Positions 17,169-25,559 of a stretch of 64,000 nt of DNA are shown one piece after another. Every line of letters starts with the position of its first letter. Position 1 is the stretch's first letter. The translations under genes were made by a program, and so were the position numbers. The notes below the pieces were generated by a model. That model had not been told where the DNA came from, did no database searches, and saw nothing but the letters and a program-made list of their open reading frames with translations. The stretch is from CAVRGQ01 sp963720785 (GTDB lineage: Bacteria; Actinomycetota; Acidimicrobiia; IMCC26256; DASPTH01). The stretch is from NCBI GenBank assembly GCA_963720785.1, contig CAVRGQ010000009.1:682001-746000 (forward strand). Reading direction: 5' to 3'.

Positions 17169-18542
17169 TCAGTCTCCCTCATGGCGGTCGCCCGGCTCGT
17201 CACGGGCGACCAGGTCGTCGTAGGTCTCGCGCCGCACCACCACGCGCGCCCGCCCCTCGTGGACGAACACGACCGCCGGGCGCGGCATCTGGTTGTAGGT
17301 GGACGCCATCGAGTGGCCGTAGGCGCCGGTGACCGGGGTGGCGAGCACGTCGCCCAACTGCACGCCGGCGGGGAGCCGGGCGTCGGTGACGAGGAGGTCG
17401 CCCTGCTCGCAGTGGCGACCCGCGACCGTGGCCACGAACGGACGCTCCTCGGCGGCCCGCGCGGGCAGGAACGCCTCGTACTCGGCGGAGTAGAGCGCGG
17501 GGCGGGGGTTGTCACCCATGCCGCCGTCGACGGCGACGTAGGTGTGGAGATGTCCGCCTTCCCCGCCGAGCCCGCCGGCCAGGCGGATCTCCTTGATCGT
17601 GCCCACGGTGTAGAGGGTGAGCCCCGAGGGCGCGGCGATGGAGCGGCCCGCCTCCACGCACAGCCGCGGCGCGGGGTCGAGCCCCGCCGATGCGCACGCG
17701 TGGGCGAAGCCGTCGCGCAGCGCGGCGCCGAACTCGGCGATCGACGGCGCGTCGAGGTCGTCGGCGGTGTAGGGGACGGCGAGGCCACCACCCAGGTTGA
17801 GCTCCTCCACCAGGTGGCCGGTCGCGTCACGCACCTCGGCCGCGAGCCGGGTGACCACCTCCGCCGCGAGCACGTACGACTCGAGGGCGAAGATCTGCGA
17901 CCCGATGTGGCAGTGGAACCCGGCGAGGTGCATCGCGCCGCTCTTCACCACGTGCAGCGCGGCCTCGCGCGCCGCGCCGGACGACACGGTGAGCCCGAAC
18001 TTGGAGTCGTCGGCACCGGTGGCGATGTACTCGTGCGTGTGCGCCTCCACGCCGGGAGTGACGCGCAGCAGCACGGTGGGCGGCGGGCAGCCGTCGGCAA
18101 CGAGTCGCTCGATGCGGGCGAGCTCGTCGAAGGAGTCGACGACGACGTGGCCGAACCCCTCCGTGAGCGCGGTGCGCAACTCGGCGTCGGACTTGTTGTT
18201 GCCGTGCATCGCCATGCGCGCCGAGGGGAAGCCCGCGCGGCGCGCCACGAAGGCCTCGCCGCCACTCGCGACCTCGAGCTGCAGCCCCTCCTGCGCCACG
18301 AGGCGCGCCATCGCGGTGCACAGGAACGCCTTGCTCGCGTACGACACGTTGTCGCCGCCGAACGCGTCGGCGTACTCACGGCACCGGGCCCGCAGCTCGC
18401 CTTCGTCGTACACGTAGAGCGGGGTGCCGAACACGTCGGCGAGCTCCTCGACGTCGCACCCGCCCATGAGCAGCCGGCCGGCGTCGTCGAGTCGCGCCGA
18501 GCGCGGCAGCAGGCCGAGGTCGATCGGCGCGGCGCCGGACAT
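17169..18542 (-). CDS. lysA: Diaminopimelate decarboxylase
   Basis: Last step of lysine synthesis, decarboxylating meso-DAP with PLP. The 457-aa protein has the PLP lysine in YASKAFLC, the HCHIGSQI motif, NLGGGLAVPY, the CVEAGRSI segment and the C-terminal GHSMASTYNQMPRP. Start and length are normal. ATGA overlap with argS upstream shows coupled translation, the usual actinobacterial order argS-lysA-hom-thrC. Confidence 0.96.
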   Translation of the reverse strand: MSGAAPIDLGLLPRSARLDDAGRLLMGGCDVEELADVFGTPLYVYDEGELRARCREYADAFGGDNVSYASKAFLCTAMARLVAQEGLQLEVASGGEAFVARRAGFPSARMAMHGNNKSDAELRTALTEGFGHVVVDSFDELARIERLVADGCPPPTVLLRVTPGVEAHTHEYIATGADDSKFGLTVSSGAAREAALHVVKSGAMHLAGFHCHIGSQIFALESYVLAAEVVTRLAAEVRDATGHLVEELNLGGGLAVPYTADDLDAPSIAEFGAALRDGFAHACASAGLDPAPRLCVEAGRSIAAPSGLTLYTVGTIKEIRLAGGLGGEGGHLHTYVAVDGGMGDNPRPALYSAEYEAFLPARAAEERPFVATVAGRHCEQGDLLVTDARLPAGVQLGDVLATPVTGAYGHSMASTYNQMPRPAVVFVHEGRARVVVRRETYDDLVARDEPGDRHEGD

Positions 18543-20216
18543 CAGTCGTTCTCGTCGGCTTCGGCCGCCGGATCATCGGCGTCGTCGTCGAGCCGGTGCA
18601 TCTCGTCGGGCGCGTCCACGCCGAGGATCGCGAGCGCGCCGGCGAGGCCGAGGCGGCACGCCTCGGCCAGCCACAAGCGGGCCTGGGTGAGCGCGGCGTC
18701 GTCGGAGATGACCTTGCAGTCGCGGTAGAAGCCGTGGAACGACTTGGCGAAGTCGCGCACCCACGTGGTGACGCGGTGCGGCGCGCGCAGTGCGGCGGCC
18801 TCCTCGAGCACACCGGGGAACGCCTCCAGCGCGCGGAGCAGCTCGATCTCGCGCTCGTGCACCAGTGGCGCGAGTGACGTGTCGAGCAACGGCAGGCGCG
18901 TGACCCCGCGTTCGGCGGCCTTGCGACCGATCGACGCGATACGCGCGTGCGCGTACTGCACGTAATAGACGGGATTCTCCATCGACTGCGCGGTGACGAC
19001 GTCGAGGTCGAAGGTCTGCGCGGTGTCGATCCCCTGGAGGAGGAAGGTCAGGCGCACGACGTCGGGATCGACCTCGTCGAGGATGTCCTCGAGCGTGATC
19101 ACGTTGCCGGTGCGCTTGGAGATCTTCACCTCCTTGCCGTCCTTGACCAGCTTGACCAGCTGGCCGAGCAGCACCTCGGGCTCGCCGGCCGCGAAGCCGA
19201 GCGCCTCGAGGCCAGCCTGCACCGACTTCACCTGGCCGTGGTGGTCGGCGCCCCAGATGTCGATGAGGTGCTCCCACCCGCGCTCGAACTTGGAGCGGTG
19301 GTAGGCGAGGTCGTTGCACAGGTAGGTGGTCGCGCCGTCGCTCTTCACCAGCACGCGGTCGCGCTGGTCGCCGAAGTCGGTGGTACGCAGCCACACCGCA
19401 CCGTCGCGCTCGTCGACCACACCGCGGGCGCGCAGGTCGTCGAGCACCCTCGCCACCGCGCCGGATTCGTGCAGGGTGCGCTCGGAGAACCACGTGTCGA
19501 AGTGCACGCCGATGCGGCCGAGGTCGTCCTGCAGCGTGCGCACGACCTCCCGGTAGCCCCAGTCGCGCGCCTGCTCGGCAGTGACGGCGTCGCCTAGCTC
19601 GTCGCGCATCTGGGCCGCCATGTCGACGAGGTACTGGCCCTGGTACCCGTCCTCGGGCAGCTCCGTGCCGGCATAGCGCGCGATGCAGCGACGCCGCGAA
19701 GATGTCGAGCTGGTTGCCGGCGTCGTTGAGGTAGTACTCGCGGTGCACGTCGGCGCCCTGCGACGCGAGGAGGTTCGCCAACGCGTCGCCGACGGCGACC
19801 CAGCGCGCACCACCCGCGTGCAACGGGCCCGTCGGGTTGGCCGAGACGAACTCGAGGTTGATGCGCGCACCTTCGAGGGTGCGGCCGTGCCCGTAGCCCT
19901 CCCCCTGTGCGACGACGCCCCGCAGCACGTCGTGCAGCCACGTGGGCGAGAGGAAGAGGTTCAGGAAGCCGGGGCCGGCGATCTCGACCCGCTCCAGGCC
20001 GGCGGGGCGCTCCCGCTCCAACTCGGTGACGAGCTTGGCCGCGATGTCGCGGGGCGCCATCCCCACGGTCTTCGTGAGCTGCATGGCGACGTTGGTGGTG
20101 AAGTCGCCGTTCGCGGAGTCCTTCGGCGGCACGAGGTCGACCCCGGCCGGGGGCACGGGGAAACCACAGGCGTCGAGTGCGTGGTGCACGGCGGCGAGCA
20201 GAAGGTCACGGATCAC
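18542..20216 (-). CDS. argS: Arginyl-tRNA synthetase (frameshifted)
   Basis: Class I synthetase charging tRNA-Arg. From GTG at 20216 the N-terminal tRNA-binding domain is followed by SANPTGPLHAGG, the actinobacterial form of the HIGH motif, and YYLNDAGNQLD. Near 19684 one extra base in a CGCGCG run breaks the frame after AASLHRA; the next frame continues YAGTELPEDGYQGQYL, then ISKRTGN (KMSKS-like) and the anticodon-binding helices. Repaired length is about 557 aa. argS is essential, so an assembly error is by far the likeliest cause. Confidence 0.95.
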
Positions 20217-20261
20217 GGCTGGTCTCGCCCACCTGGTGCGAAAAGGGAATGCGGACCCTCG

Positions 20262-20281
20262 ATCGTAGTGGGGTGCCCCAC
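20262..20281 (-). promoter_or_regulatory. Candidate argS promoter with an adjoining palindrome
   Basis: On the minus strand TACGAT (20267-20262) fits the -10 TAnnnT pattern. Right behind it is GTGGGG-TG-CCCCAC (20268-20281), a 6-bp inverted repeat that would sit in the -35/-10 spacer and could hold a repressor. No clear -35 is visible. The region is the divergent gap between argS and the plus-strand unknown genes. Confidence 0.35.
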
Positions 20282-20375
20282 CGGGCCCCGCCTCCATAGA
20301 CCGTTCAGCAGGGTCGTTCCGGGCGGGGTATCGTCTCCGATCCCCCCGCACGACTCCTCTCCGTCCGGATCCCAG

Positions 20376-20717
20376 TTGCCCGAACCGACCGCCACCCTCC
20401 TCGACGGCTTGATCGAGACCGCCCGCCTCGGCTCCGGCCTGGCCTCGGTGTACCGCGCCCTCGACCTCGTCGTCGAGCGGTACGGCCTCGCCGACGCCGC
20501 GCTCGTCGTGGACGTGCCGGGCCTCGGGCGTCAGGTGCTGCACGCGGGCCGCCGCCCGATCGGCGACGACGCGGCCCACCTCCACGACGCACCCGAGGGC
20601 CTTCACACCGACCCGCCCCTCGATGACCCGGTGGTGGCGGAACTGGTGCTCGCCCTGGGCGCGCTGGCCCTGCGCTACGACGCCCGGCCCGATCCCGGCG
20701 GGGGTGGTCCGACATGA
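20376..20717 (+). CDS. Hypothetical protein, possibly GAF-like
   Basis: About 113 aa starting at a TTG (20376); no ATG or GTG exists nearby in frame. The segment ASVYRALDLVVERYGLADAALVVDVPGLGRQVLHAGRRP has the helix-strand pattern and small-molecule-binding look of the first half of a GAF domain, but it is too short and the match is by eye only. The stop overlaps the next gene by ATGA, so the two are likely made together. I do not recognise a named family. Confidence 0.55.
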   Translation: MPEPTATLLDGLIETARLGSGLASVYRALDLVVERYGLADAALVVDVPGLGRQVLHAGRRPIGDDAAHLHDAPEGLHTDPPLDDPVVAELVLALGALALRYDARPDPGGGGPT

Positions 20718-21304
20718 GCCTCGACGAGCTCGAGCTCGAGCTGCGCCGCCTCCGGGGCGTGCTCGCCGTGGGGTTCCAGGAGTCCGACGGCTTGCTGCTC
20801 GTGGAGCTGCAGGCGGGCGCCGACGCCTACCCCGAGCTGGCGCGCGACGCCACGCTGATCGCCAACCAGGGCGCCGTCGGCCCCGTGGCCGTCGAAGTCG
20901 TCCGCTGGGGCGACCGCGCCAGCACCCCCCGCGAGACCCGCCTCCGCCTCGTCGAGATCACCAGCGACCCTGCCATCGGTGAGCTGCAGGTGCGCCTCGC
21001 GCTCGGCGACGACGAGGGCGTGGGCCGTGCGTCCACCGACCACGGACTGCTCGCTCCGGTCGAGGCCACCGTCGCCGCGATCCGCGTGTTCCTCCCCGAG
21101 TTGCGCTTCCTGCCGGGGTGGGCGCGTCTCGTGGAGACCACGCCCGACCGCCGGTTCCTCGTGGTCGCCTCGGTCACCGACCCCGACGCGCAGGAGCACC
21201 GGCGCGGCGCCGCCGAGGGCGCCTCGCCGGTCGCCGCCGCCGCCCGGGCCACCCTCGCGGCGCTCAATCGCACCATCGCGCTCGACCTCGCGCCCCTGCT
21301 CTGA
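20714..21304 (+). CDS. Hypothetical protein (196 aa) paired with the preceding gene
   Basis: A soluble alpha/beta protein without signal peptide, membrane segment or cysteines. It starts MSLDELELELRRLRGVLAVG and has alternating strands (LLLVELQAG, GPVAVEVVRWG, FLVVASVTD), which suggests two repeats of an ACT- or GAF-sized alpha/beta unit, but no catalytic motif can be named. It is coupled to the GAF-like gene by an ATGA overlap and ends 55 bases before the tetR start. Confidence 0.6.
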   Translation: MSLDELELELRRLRGVLAVGFQESDGLLLVELQAGADAYPELARDATLIANQGAVGPVAVEVVRWGDRASTPRETRLRLVEITSDPAIGELQVRLALGDDEGVGRASTDHGLLAPVEATVAAIRVFLPELRFLPGWARLVETTPDRRFLVVASVTDPDAQEHRRGAAEGASPVAAAARATLAALNRTIALDLAPLL

Positions 21305-21308
21305 AAAA

Positions 21309-21359
21309 CAGGAACCTCGTTCTTGACTGGGGCCGGCGGCGGGGCCAGACTGCCGCCCC
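21309..21359 (+). promoter_or_regulatory. Promoter and candidate operator of the TetR-sterol operon
   Basis: TTGACT (21323-21328) and CAGACT (21346-21351) are spaced by 17 bases; transcription would begin near the GTG at 21360, giving a leaderless mRNA. An imperfect palindrome CAgGAAC-CTC-GTTCtTG (21309-21325) overlaps the -35, the place expected for autoregulation by the TetR protein. Confidence 0.5.
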
Positions 21360-22016
21360 GTGTCCACCGGCGCCACCCTCCCGCTGACTCCCACCACGCC
21401 CGCCCAGCGCCGGCGCCGTGACCTGATCCTCGACACCGCGGTCTCGCTCGTCGAGGAGCGCGGCCCCGACGGCTTCCAGGTGCGCGAGGTGGTCGAGCGC
21501 TCCGGCGTCGCCCTCGGCACGATCTACCGGTACTTCCCGTCGAAGGACCACCTGATCGCCGAGGCGCTCGACCGCGCGACCTCCGACCTGCGCGAGCGCC
21601 TCGCGGTCGCCACGCGCGACGGCCAGGGCACCGACCCCGCCGAGCGGGTCGCCGTGCTGCTGCAGATCGTCGCCGAGTCCATGGAACGCCGGCCCGGGAA
21701 CGCCCGGGCGTCGCTCCAGCTGCTGTTGTCCGCCGACCCGATCGCCGAGGTCGCCCAGCACGACTTCCGCGACGCGTTCGGCGCCGCGCTCGAACTCGCG
21801 CTCGCCGACGTCGAGCCGTCGCTCGCGACCGATCTCAGCGTCGTCGCGTCGTCGTTGCTCACCGAGCACCTCGTCGCCGTCGCAACCGGCCGGCCGAGCG
21901 TCGGCGGCACCGATCTCCAGATGGAGCGCGGCATCCGAGTGCTGCAACTCGCGATCTCCCGTTCGCGGCCCCCTTCGCACCCAACCGAGTCGAACCGAAC
22001 AAAGGAAGCACCATGA
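21360..22016 (+). CDS. TetR-family regulator
   Basis: A 218-aa repressor with a helix-turn-helix near residues 30-65 (DGFQVREVVERSGVALGTIYRYFPSKDHLIAEA). The C-terminal ligand domain is 150 residues with the pattern seen in KstR-like lipid regulators (LLLSADPIAEVAQHDFRDAF), though I cannot assign it to KstR or KstR2. GTG at 21360 has no ribosome site and lies at the expected transcription start. It overlaps the binding-protein gene by ATGA, so it probably controls that gene and the sterol trio behind it. Confidence 0.85.
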   Translation: MSTGATLPLTPTTPAQRRRRDLILDTAVSLVEERGPDGFQVREVVERSGVALGTIYRYFPSKDHLIAEALDRATSDLRERLAVATRDGQGTDPAERVAVLLQIVAESMERRPGNARASLQLLLSADPIAEVAQHDFRDAFGAALELALADVEPSLATDLSVVASSLLTEHLVAVATGRPSVGGTDLQMERGIRVLQLAISRSRPPSHPTESNRTKEAP

Positions 22017-23374
22017 CCGACAACTCACCCAGGTACACGGACGCGCCCCGATACGCCGACCGCATGTTCCCCGCGCCGGTCGACCACGGCATCGCCCGCG
22101 ACGACCGTGCGCAGAGCACCGTGCTCTCCGGCACCGACGCCGAGTCACTCGGCGGCGGCGAGAACGAACTCTGGTACCACGGTGGTGGCCGGGTCGGCGA
22201 GCGACCGGTCGAGAGCATCACCGTGTACCCGCCGACGCGCGGCCTGCAGACGCAGGGCGACCCGTTCGAGCCGGTGAAGATCGGGATCCTCATCGACATG
22301 GACTCCGGCCAGCTCATCTTCGACTGGGTGAACGCGACCATCCTCGCCATCGAGGACGCGCTCAACGAAGGCGTGTACGACCGACCGGTCGAGATCATCG
22401 TCCGGGACGCGCGCGGCCTCCCGCGCGAGAACTACCTGAAGGTGCGCAAGGGGTACCTCGACCTCGTCGAGCGCGGCTGCGTGGTGATCGTCGGCCCCGA
22501 GATCTCCGACAACGCGGTCAATCTCATGGACCTGATCAACGAGACCGGTGTGGCCTGTCTGTCGTGGACCGGTGCGGTGCGGTTCTTCGGTGAGTACTGC
22601 TTCACCGTGGCCAACGGCGACATCGGCGTCGAGGGCGGGATGGGCGCCAACTGGTGCGCGCAGCAGGGGTACAAGAAGGTCGGCTTCTTCTGGGAGAAGG
22701 GCTCGTCGGGTACCGACTACGCCGACTTCTTCCGGCTCGCCGCCGCAACGTACGGCCTCGAGATCGTGAAGGAGGTCGCGCTCGGCCCGAACCCTCGCAA
22801 CATGGAGGAGCACCTCGCCACCATGCGCGCCCAGGGCGCCGAGGCGATCGTGTACATGGGCTACGGCTACGCCACGTTCCACTTCGCACGCGCGTTCAAG
22901 GCGCTCGACTGGGACCCGCCGCGCTTCATGGGCACCGCGTTCATGTTCTACAGCAACACCAACGAGTGGGCCGAGGGCCTCGAGGGCTGGCACGGCGTCG
23001 ACCAACTCGGCGTCGACGGTGACAACCCGAACTACGAGGCGATGCTCCAGCGCTTCGAGAAGCGCTTCGGGCGGGTGTCGCGCAACGTCGTGGTCGCGCT
23101 GTCGTACGACTCGGCCCGGGCGGCGATCCACGGCATCGCCAACGCGACCATCGCCATCCCGAAGGAGGTCAAGAACGGCCTCGAGAAGATCAAGTGGATG
23201 CCGACCACCAACGGTGGGCCCGGCTGCTACCTCACCTTCTCGCAGTACGACCACCGCGGGTACAAGGGCGACTTCCTCACCATCCGCGAACTGCGAGGCG
23301 GTGAGCTGCACTTCCGCGGCTACCACCGCCCGCAGTGGCCGTCGAACCGCTCGTCGCCGATCCTCGACGACTGA
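22013..23374 (+). CDS. Binding protein of the Leu/Ile/Val family without signal peptide
   Basis: A 453-aa protein with the Peripla_BP_6 fold starting at about residue 88 (KIGILIDMDSGQLIFDWVNA), and typical inner segments such as GPEISDNAVNLMDLINETGV and VALSYDSARAAIHG. Unlike the other three such proteins in this window, the N-terminus (MTDNSPRYTDAPRYADRM) is polar with no hydrophobic segment over the first 85 residues, so it should stay in the cytoplasm unless exported by another route. It is translated together with TetR and lies before the aldolase trio. A role as an intracellular ligand sensor or carrier is inference. Confidence 0.8.
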   Translation: MTDNSPRYTDAPRYADRMFPAPVDHGIARDDRAQSTVLSGTDAESLGGGENELWYHGGGRVGERPVESITVYPPTRGLQTQGDPFEPVKIGILIDMDSGQLIFDWVNATILAIEDALNEGVYDRPVEIIVRDARGLPRENYLKVRKGYLDLVERGCVVIVGPEISDNAVNLMDLINETGVACLSWTGAVRFFGEYCFTVANGDIGVEGGMGANWCAQQGYKKVGFFWEKGSSGTDYADFFRLAAATYGLEIVKEVALGPNPRNMEEHLATMRAQGAEAIVYMGYGYATFHFARAFKALDWDPPRFMGTAFMFYSNTNEWAEGLEGWHGVDQLGVDGDNPNYEAMLQRFEKRFGRVSRNVVVALSYDSARAAIHGIANATIAIPKEVKNGLEKIKWMPTTNGGPGCYLTFSQYDHRGYKGDFLTIRELRGGELHFRGYHRPQWPSNRSSPILDD

Positions 23375-23399
23375 CCACCGGCTCCACCGCAATCCGGAC

Positions 23400-23453
23400 A
23401 CGGGCCCCCGCCTCGCCGGGGGCCCGTCCGCGCCAGCTGGGCGCGGACGGGCC
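23400..23453 (+). terminator. Two overlapping, mutually exclusive hairpins
   Basis: Hairpin 1: 11-bp stem 23400-23410 / 23417-23427 with a 6-nt loop. Hairpin 2: 14-bp perfect stem 23421-23434 / 23440-23453 with a 5-nt loop. They share bases 23421-23427, so only one can form at a time. They lie 26 bases after the binding-protein stop and 57 bases before the DUF35 start, and a T-rich stretch follows. Termination or attenuation are both possible. Confidence 0.65.
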
Positions 23454-23510
23454 GTGACGCGTTACTTTCCTTGGTCAACAAGACCGCGGAGTCCAGGCAA
23501 GAGGAGCACC

Positions 23511-24489
23511 GTGAGCGAAGTCCGCGAGATGACCATCCAGTTCCCGTACAAGCGGTCCCTCGGACCGGTCGTCGGGGCGTTCATGACCGCTCTCACCGAG
23601 CAACGGATCATCGGCATCCGTTGCGGTGACCGCGTCATCTGCCCCCCGATCGAGTGGGACCCCGCAACCGGCGACGAGCTCGCCCACGACTTCGTGGAGG
23701 TCGGCCCGGCCGGCACCGTCGAGTCGTGGAGCTGGGTCGCCAAGCCGTCGGAGCAGCACCCCGTCGACCACCCCTTCGGGTTCGCGCTGATCAAGCTCGA
23801 CGCCGCGACCACGAGCATCCTGCACGCGGTCGACGCCGGCTCGATCGACGCGATGTCCACCGGCATGCGCGTCGCACCTCGCTGGCGGGGCACCCGAATC
23901 GGGCACATCAGTGACATCGAAGCCTTCGTGCCGGGTGAGAGCTTCCGAGGTCGCCGGCGACGACACCGGCCCCGCCGAGGCCCCGGTCGAGATGATGGAC
24001 TACAACGCGTCCATCGCCTACACGCTGCCGGTCACCGCGAACGAGCTGCGCGCCGAGCAGGCGAACGTGGAAGGTCGCTTCCTCGGCCTGAAGTGCCCCA
24101 AGTGTGGGCGCCTCTACACGGGTGGCCGCGGCTTCTGCCCGATCGACTCGATCGAGCTGGGCGAGGCCGACGAGGTCGACCTCCCGCAGAAGGGCGTGAT
24201 CACCAACTACACGATCATCGAGCCGGTGCCCTACCCCGGCCAGACCATGACCGAGCCGTTCGCCCGGGTGATGGTGATGCTCGACGGCGCCGACATCGTC
24301 CTCGGGTACCAGCCCACCATCGACCTCCCGGTCGCCGACCTCCACATCGGCATCCGGGTGGAGGCGGTGTGGGCCTCCGACGCCGAGCTCGACGACCTCG
24401 CCTCCACCGCGGAGGGCCGCCTCCTCGGGTGGATCCCCACGGGTGAGCCCGACGTGACCGACCCCGACCTCGTGAACAGGATCTACTGA
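23511..24489 (+). CDS. Tandem DUF35 OB-fold/zinc-ribbon protein, Rv3521-like (frameshifted)
   Basis: DUF35 proteins are the partners of thiolase-like aldolases and help bind acyl-CoA. Two DUF35-like halves are visible: the first (residues about 25-140) and the second with the zinc ribbon KCPKCGRLYTGGRGFCP and an OB fold (GVITNYTIIEPVPYPGQ). Near 23944 an extra T (AGCTTCCGAG) breaks the frame after FVPGES; the next frame continues EVAGDDTGPAEAPVEMM. Repaired length is about 325 aa, like the double-DUF35 protein that precedes ltp4-ltp3 in mycobacteria. GTG at 23511 has GAGGAG upstream. Confidence 0.8.
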
Positions 24490-25559
24490 TGCCCAACGCA
24501 GACGACATCGCGATCATCGGGTGGAACGTGTCCCCGATGGTCCGTCACACCGACAAGACCGAAGCCCAGATGCTGCTCGAGGTCTGCAGCGGCGCGGTGG
24601 AGCACGCCGGCATCACCCGCGCCGAGATCGACTTCACCTGTGCGGGCAGCTGCGACTACGTCGCCGGCCAGGCCTTCTCGTTCGTGCAGAACATCGACGC
24701 CCTCGGCGCGTGGCCGCCGAAGCGCGACTCGCACGTCGAGATGGACGGTGCGTGGGCGATGTACGAGGCGTGGCTGCGGCTCCAGATCGGCGACATCGAC
24801 ACCGCGCTCGTCATGGGCTCGGGCCGGTCGTCCACCGCTGACCCGACCCTCATCTACCCGATGGAGATGGACCCCTACTACCTCGCGCCGCTCGGCACCG
24901 ACGCCACGTCGTTCGCCGCGCTGCAGGCCCGGGCGCTCATCGACGCCGGGCAAGGTCACCGAGCGCCAGATGGCCGAGGTCGCCGCCCGCACCCGGCGTG
25001 ACGGCAAGGACAGCCCGTACGCGCAGGTGACCGGCGACTTCGACGTGGACACGCTCCTCGCCGAGGAGTACGTGAACGCGCCGCTGCGCCGCCACGACCT
25101 GCCGCCGATCACCGACGGCGCGTGCGCGGTCGTGATCGCCCGCGCCGACCGCGCCCGGGAACTGTGCGAGCAACCCGGTGTGGATCACCGGCTTCGCTCA
25201 CTACACCGAGGCGCACTACCCCGGCGTGCGCGACCTCACCGAGTCGCCGTCGATCGACCCTCGCCGCCAAGGCCGCAGGCGTCGACGAGGGCCCGATCGA
25301 GGTCGCCGAGATCCAGGCGGCGTACACCCACGAGGAGCCGCTGCTCGTGGAGGCGCTCGGCCTCGGCGCCGACGTCTCCGTCAACCCGTCGGGTGGCCCG
25401 CAGGCCGCGAACCCGATCATGGCCACCGGCCTCGTGCGCGTCACCGAGGCGGCGCGCCAGATCCGTGACCTCGGCAAGTCCCGCACCCTGGCCCACAGCA
25501 CGTCGGGCCCCTGCCTGCAGCAGAACCTCGTCTGCGTGCTCGAAGGAGACGCGAAGTGA
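24489..25559 (+). CDS. Thiolase-like aldolase, Ltp4-type (three frameshifts)
   Basis: About 355 aa after repair. It starts MPNADDIAIIGWNVSPMVRH and shows thiolase-fold segments (ITDGACAVVIARADRARE, GPIEVAEIQAAYTHEEPL, NPSGGPQAANPIMATGLVR). Where classical thiolases have the nucleophilic Cys, this protein reads MDGAWAMYEAW, with no Cys, so thiolysis is unlikely and an aldol-lyase role fits. One extra base each near 24951 (GG to GGG), 25173 (CC to CCC) and 25254 breaks the frame. Order and sizes (double DUF35, about 355 aa, about 390 aa) match the mycobacterial Rv3521-Rv3522(ltp4)-Rv3523(ltp3) set, reported in Rhodococcus for C-24-branched sterol side chains. Confidence 0.8.

Noticed and set aside
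21309..21325. KstR or KstR2 operator
   Set aside because: The palindrome GAAC-N3-GTTC has one base too many for the AACnnGTT pattern of KstR and does not fit the KstR2 pattern, so only a generic TetR site is claimed.
9047..25254. Programmed ribosomal frameshifting in rho, argS and the aldolase gene
   Set aside because: Sites share no slippery sequence or downstream structure, go in both directions across the window and hit 14 or more unrelated genes.
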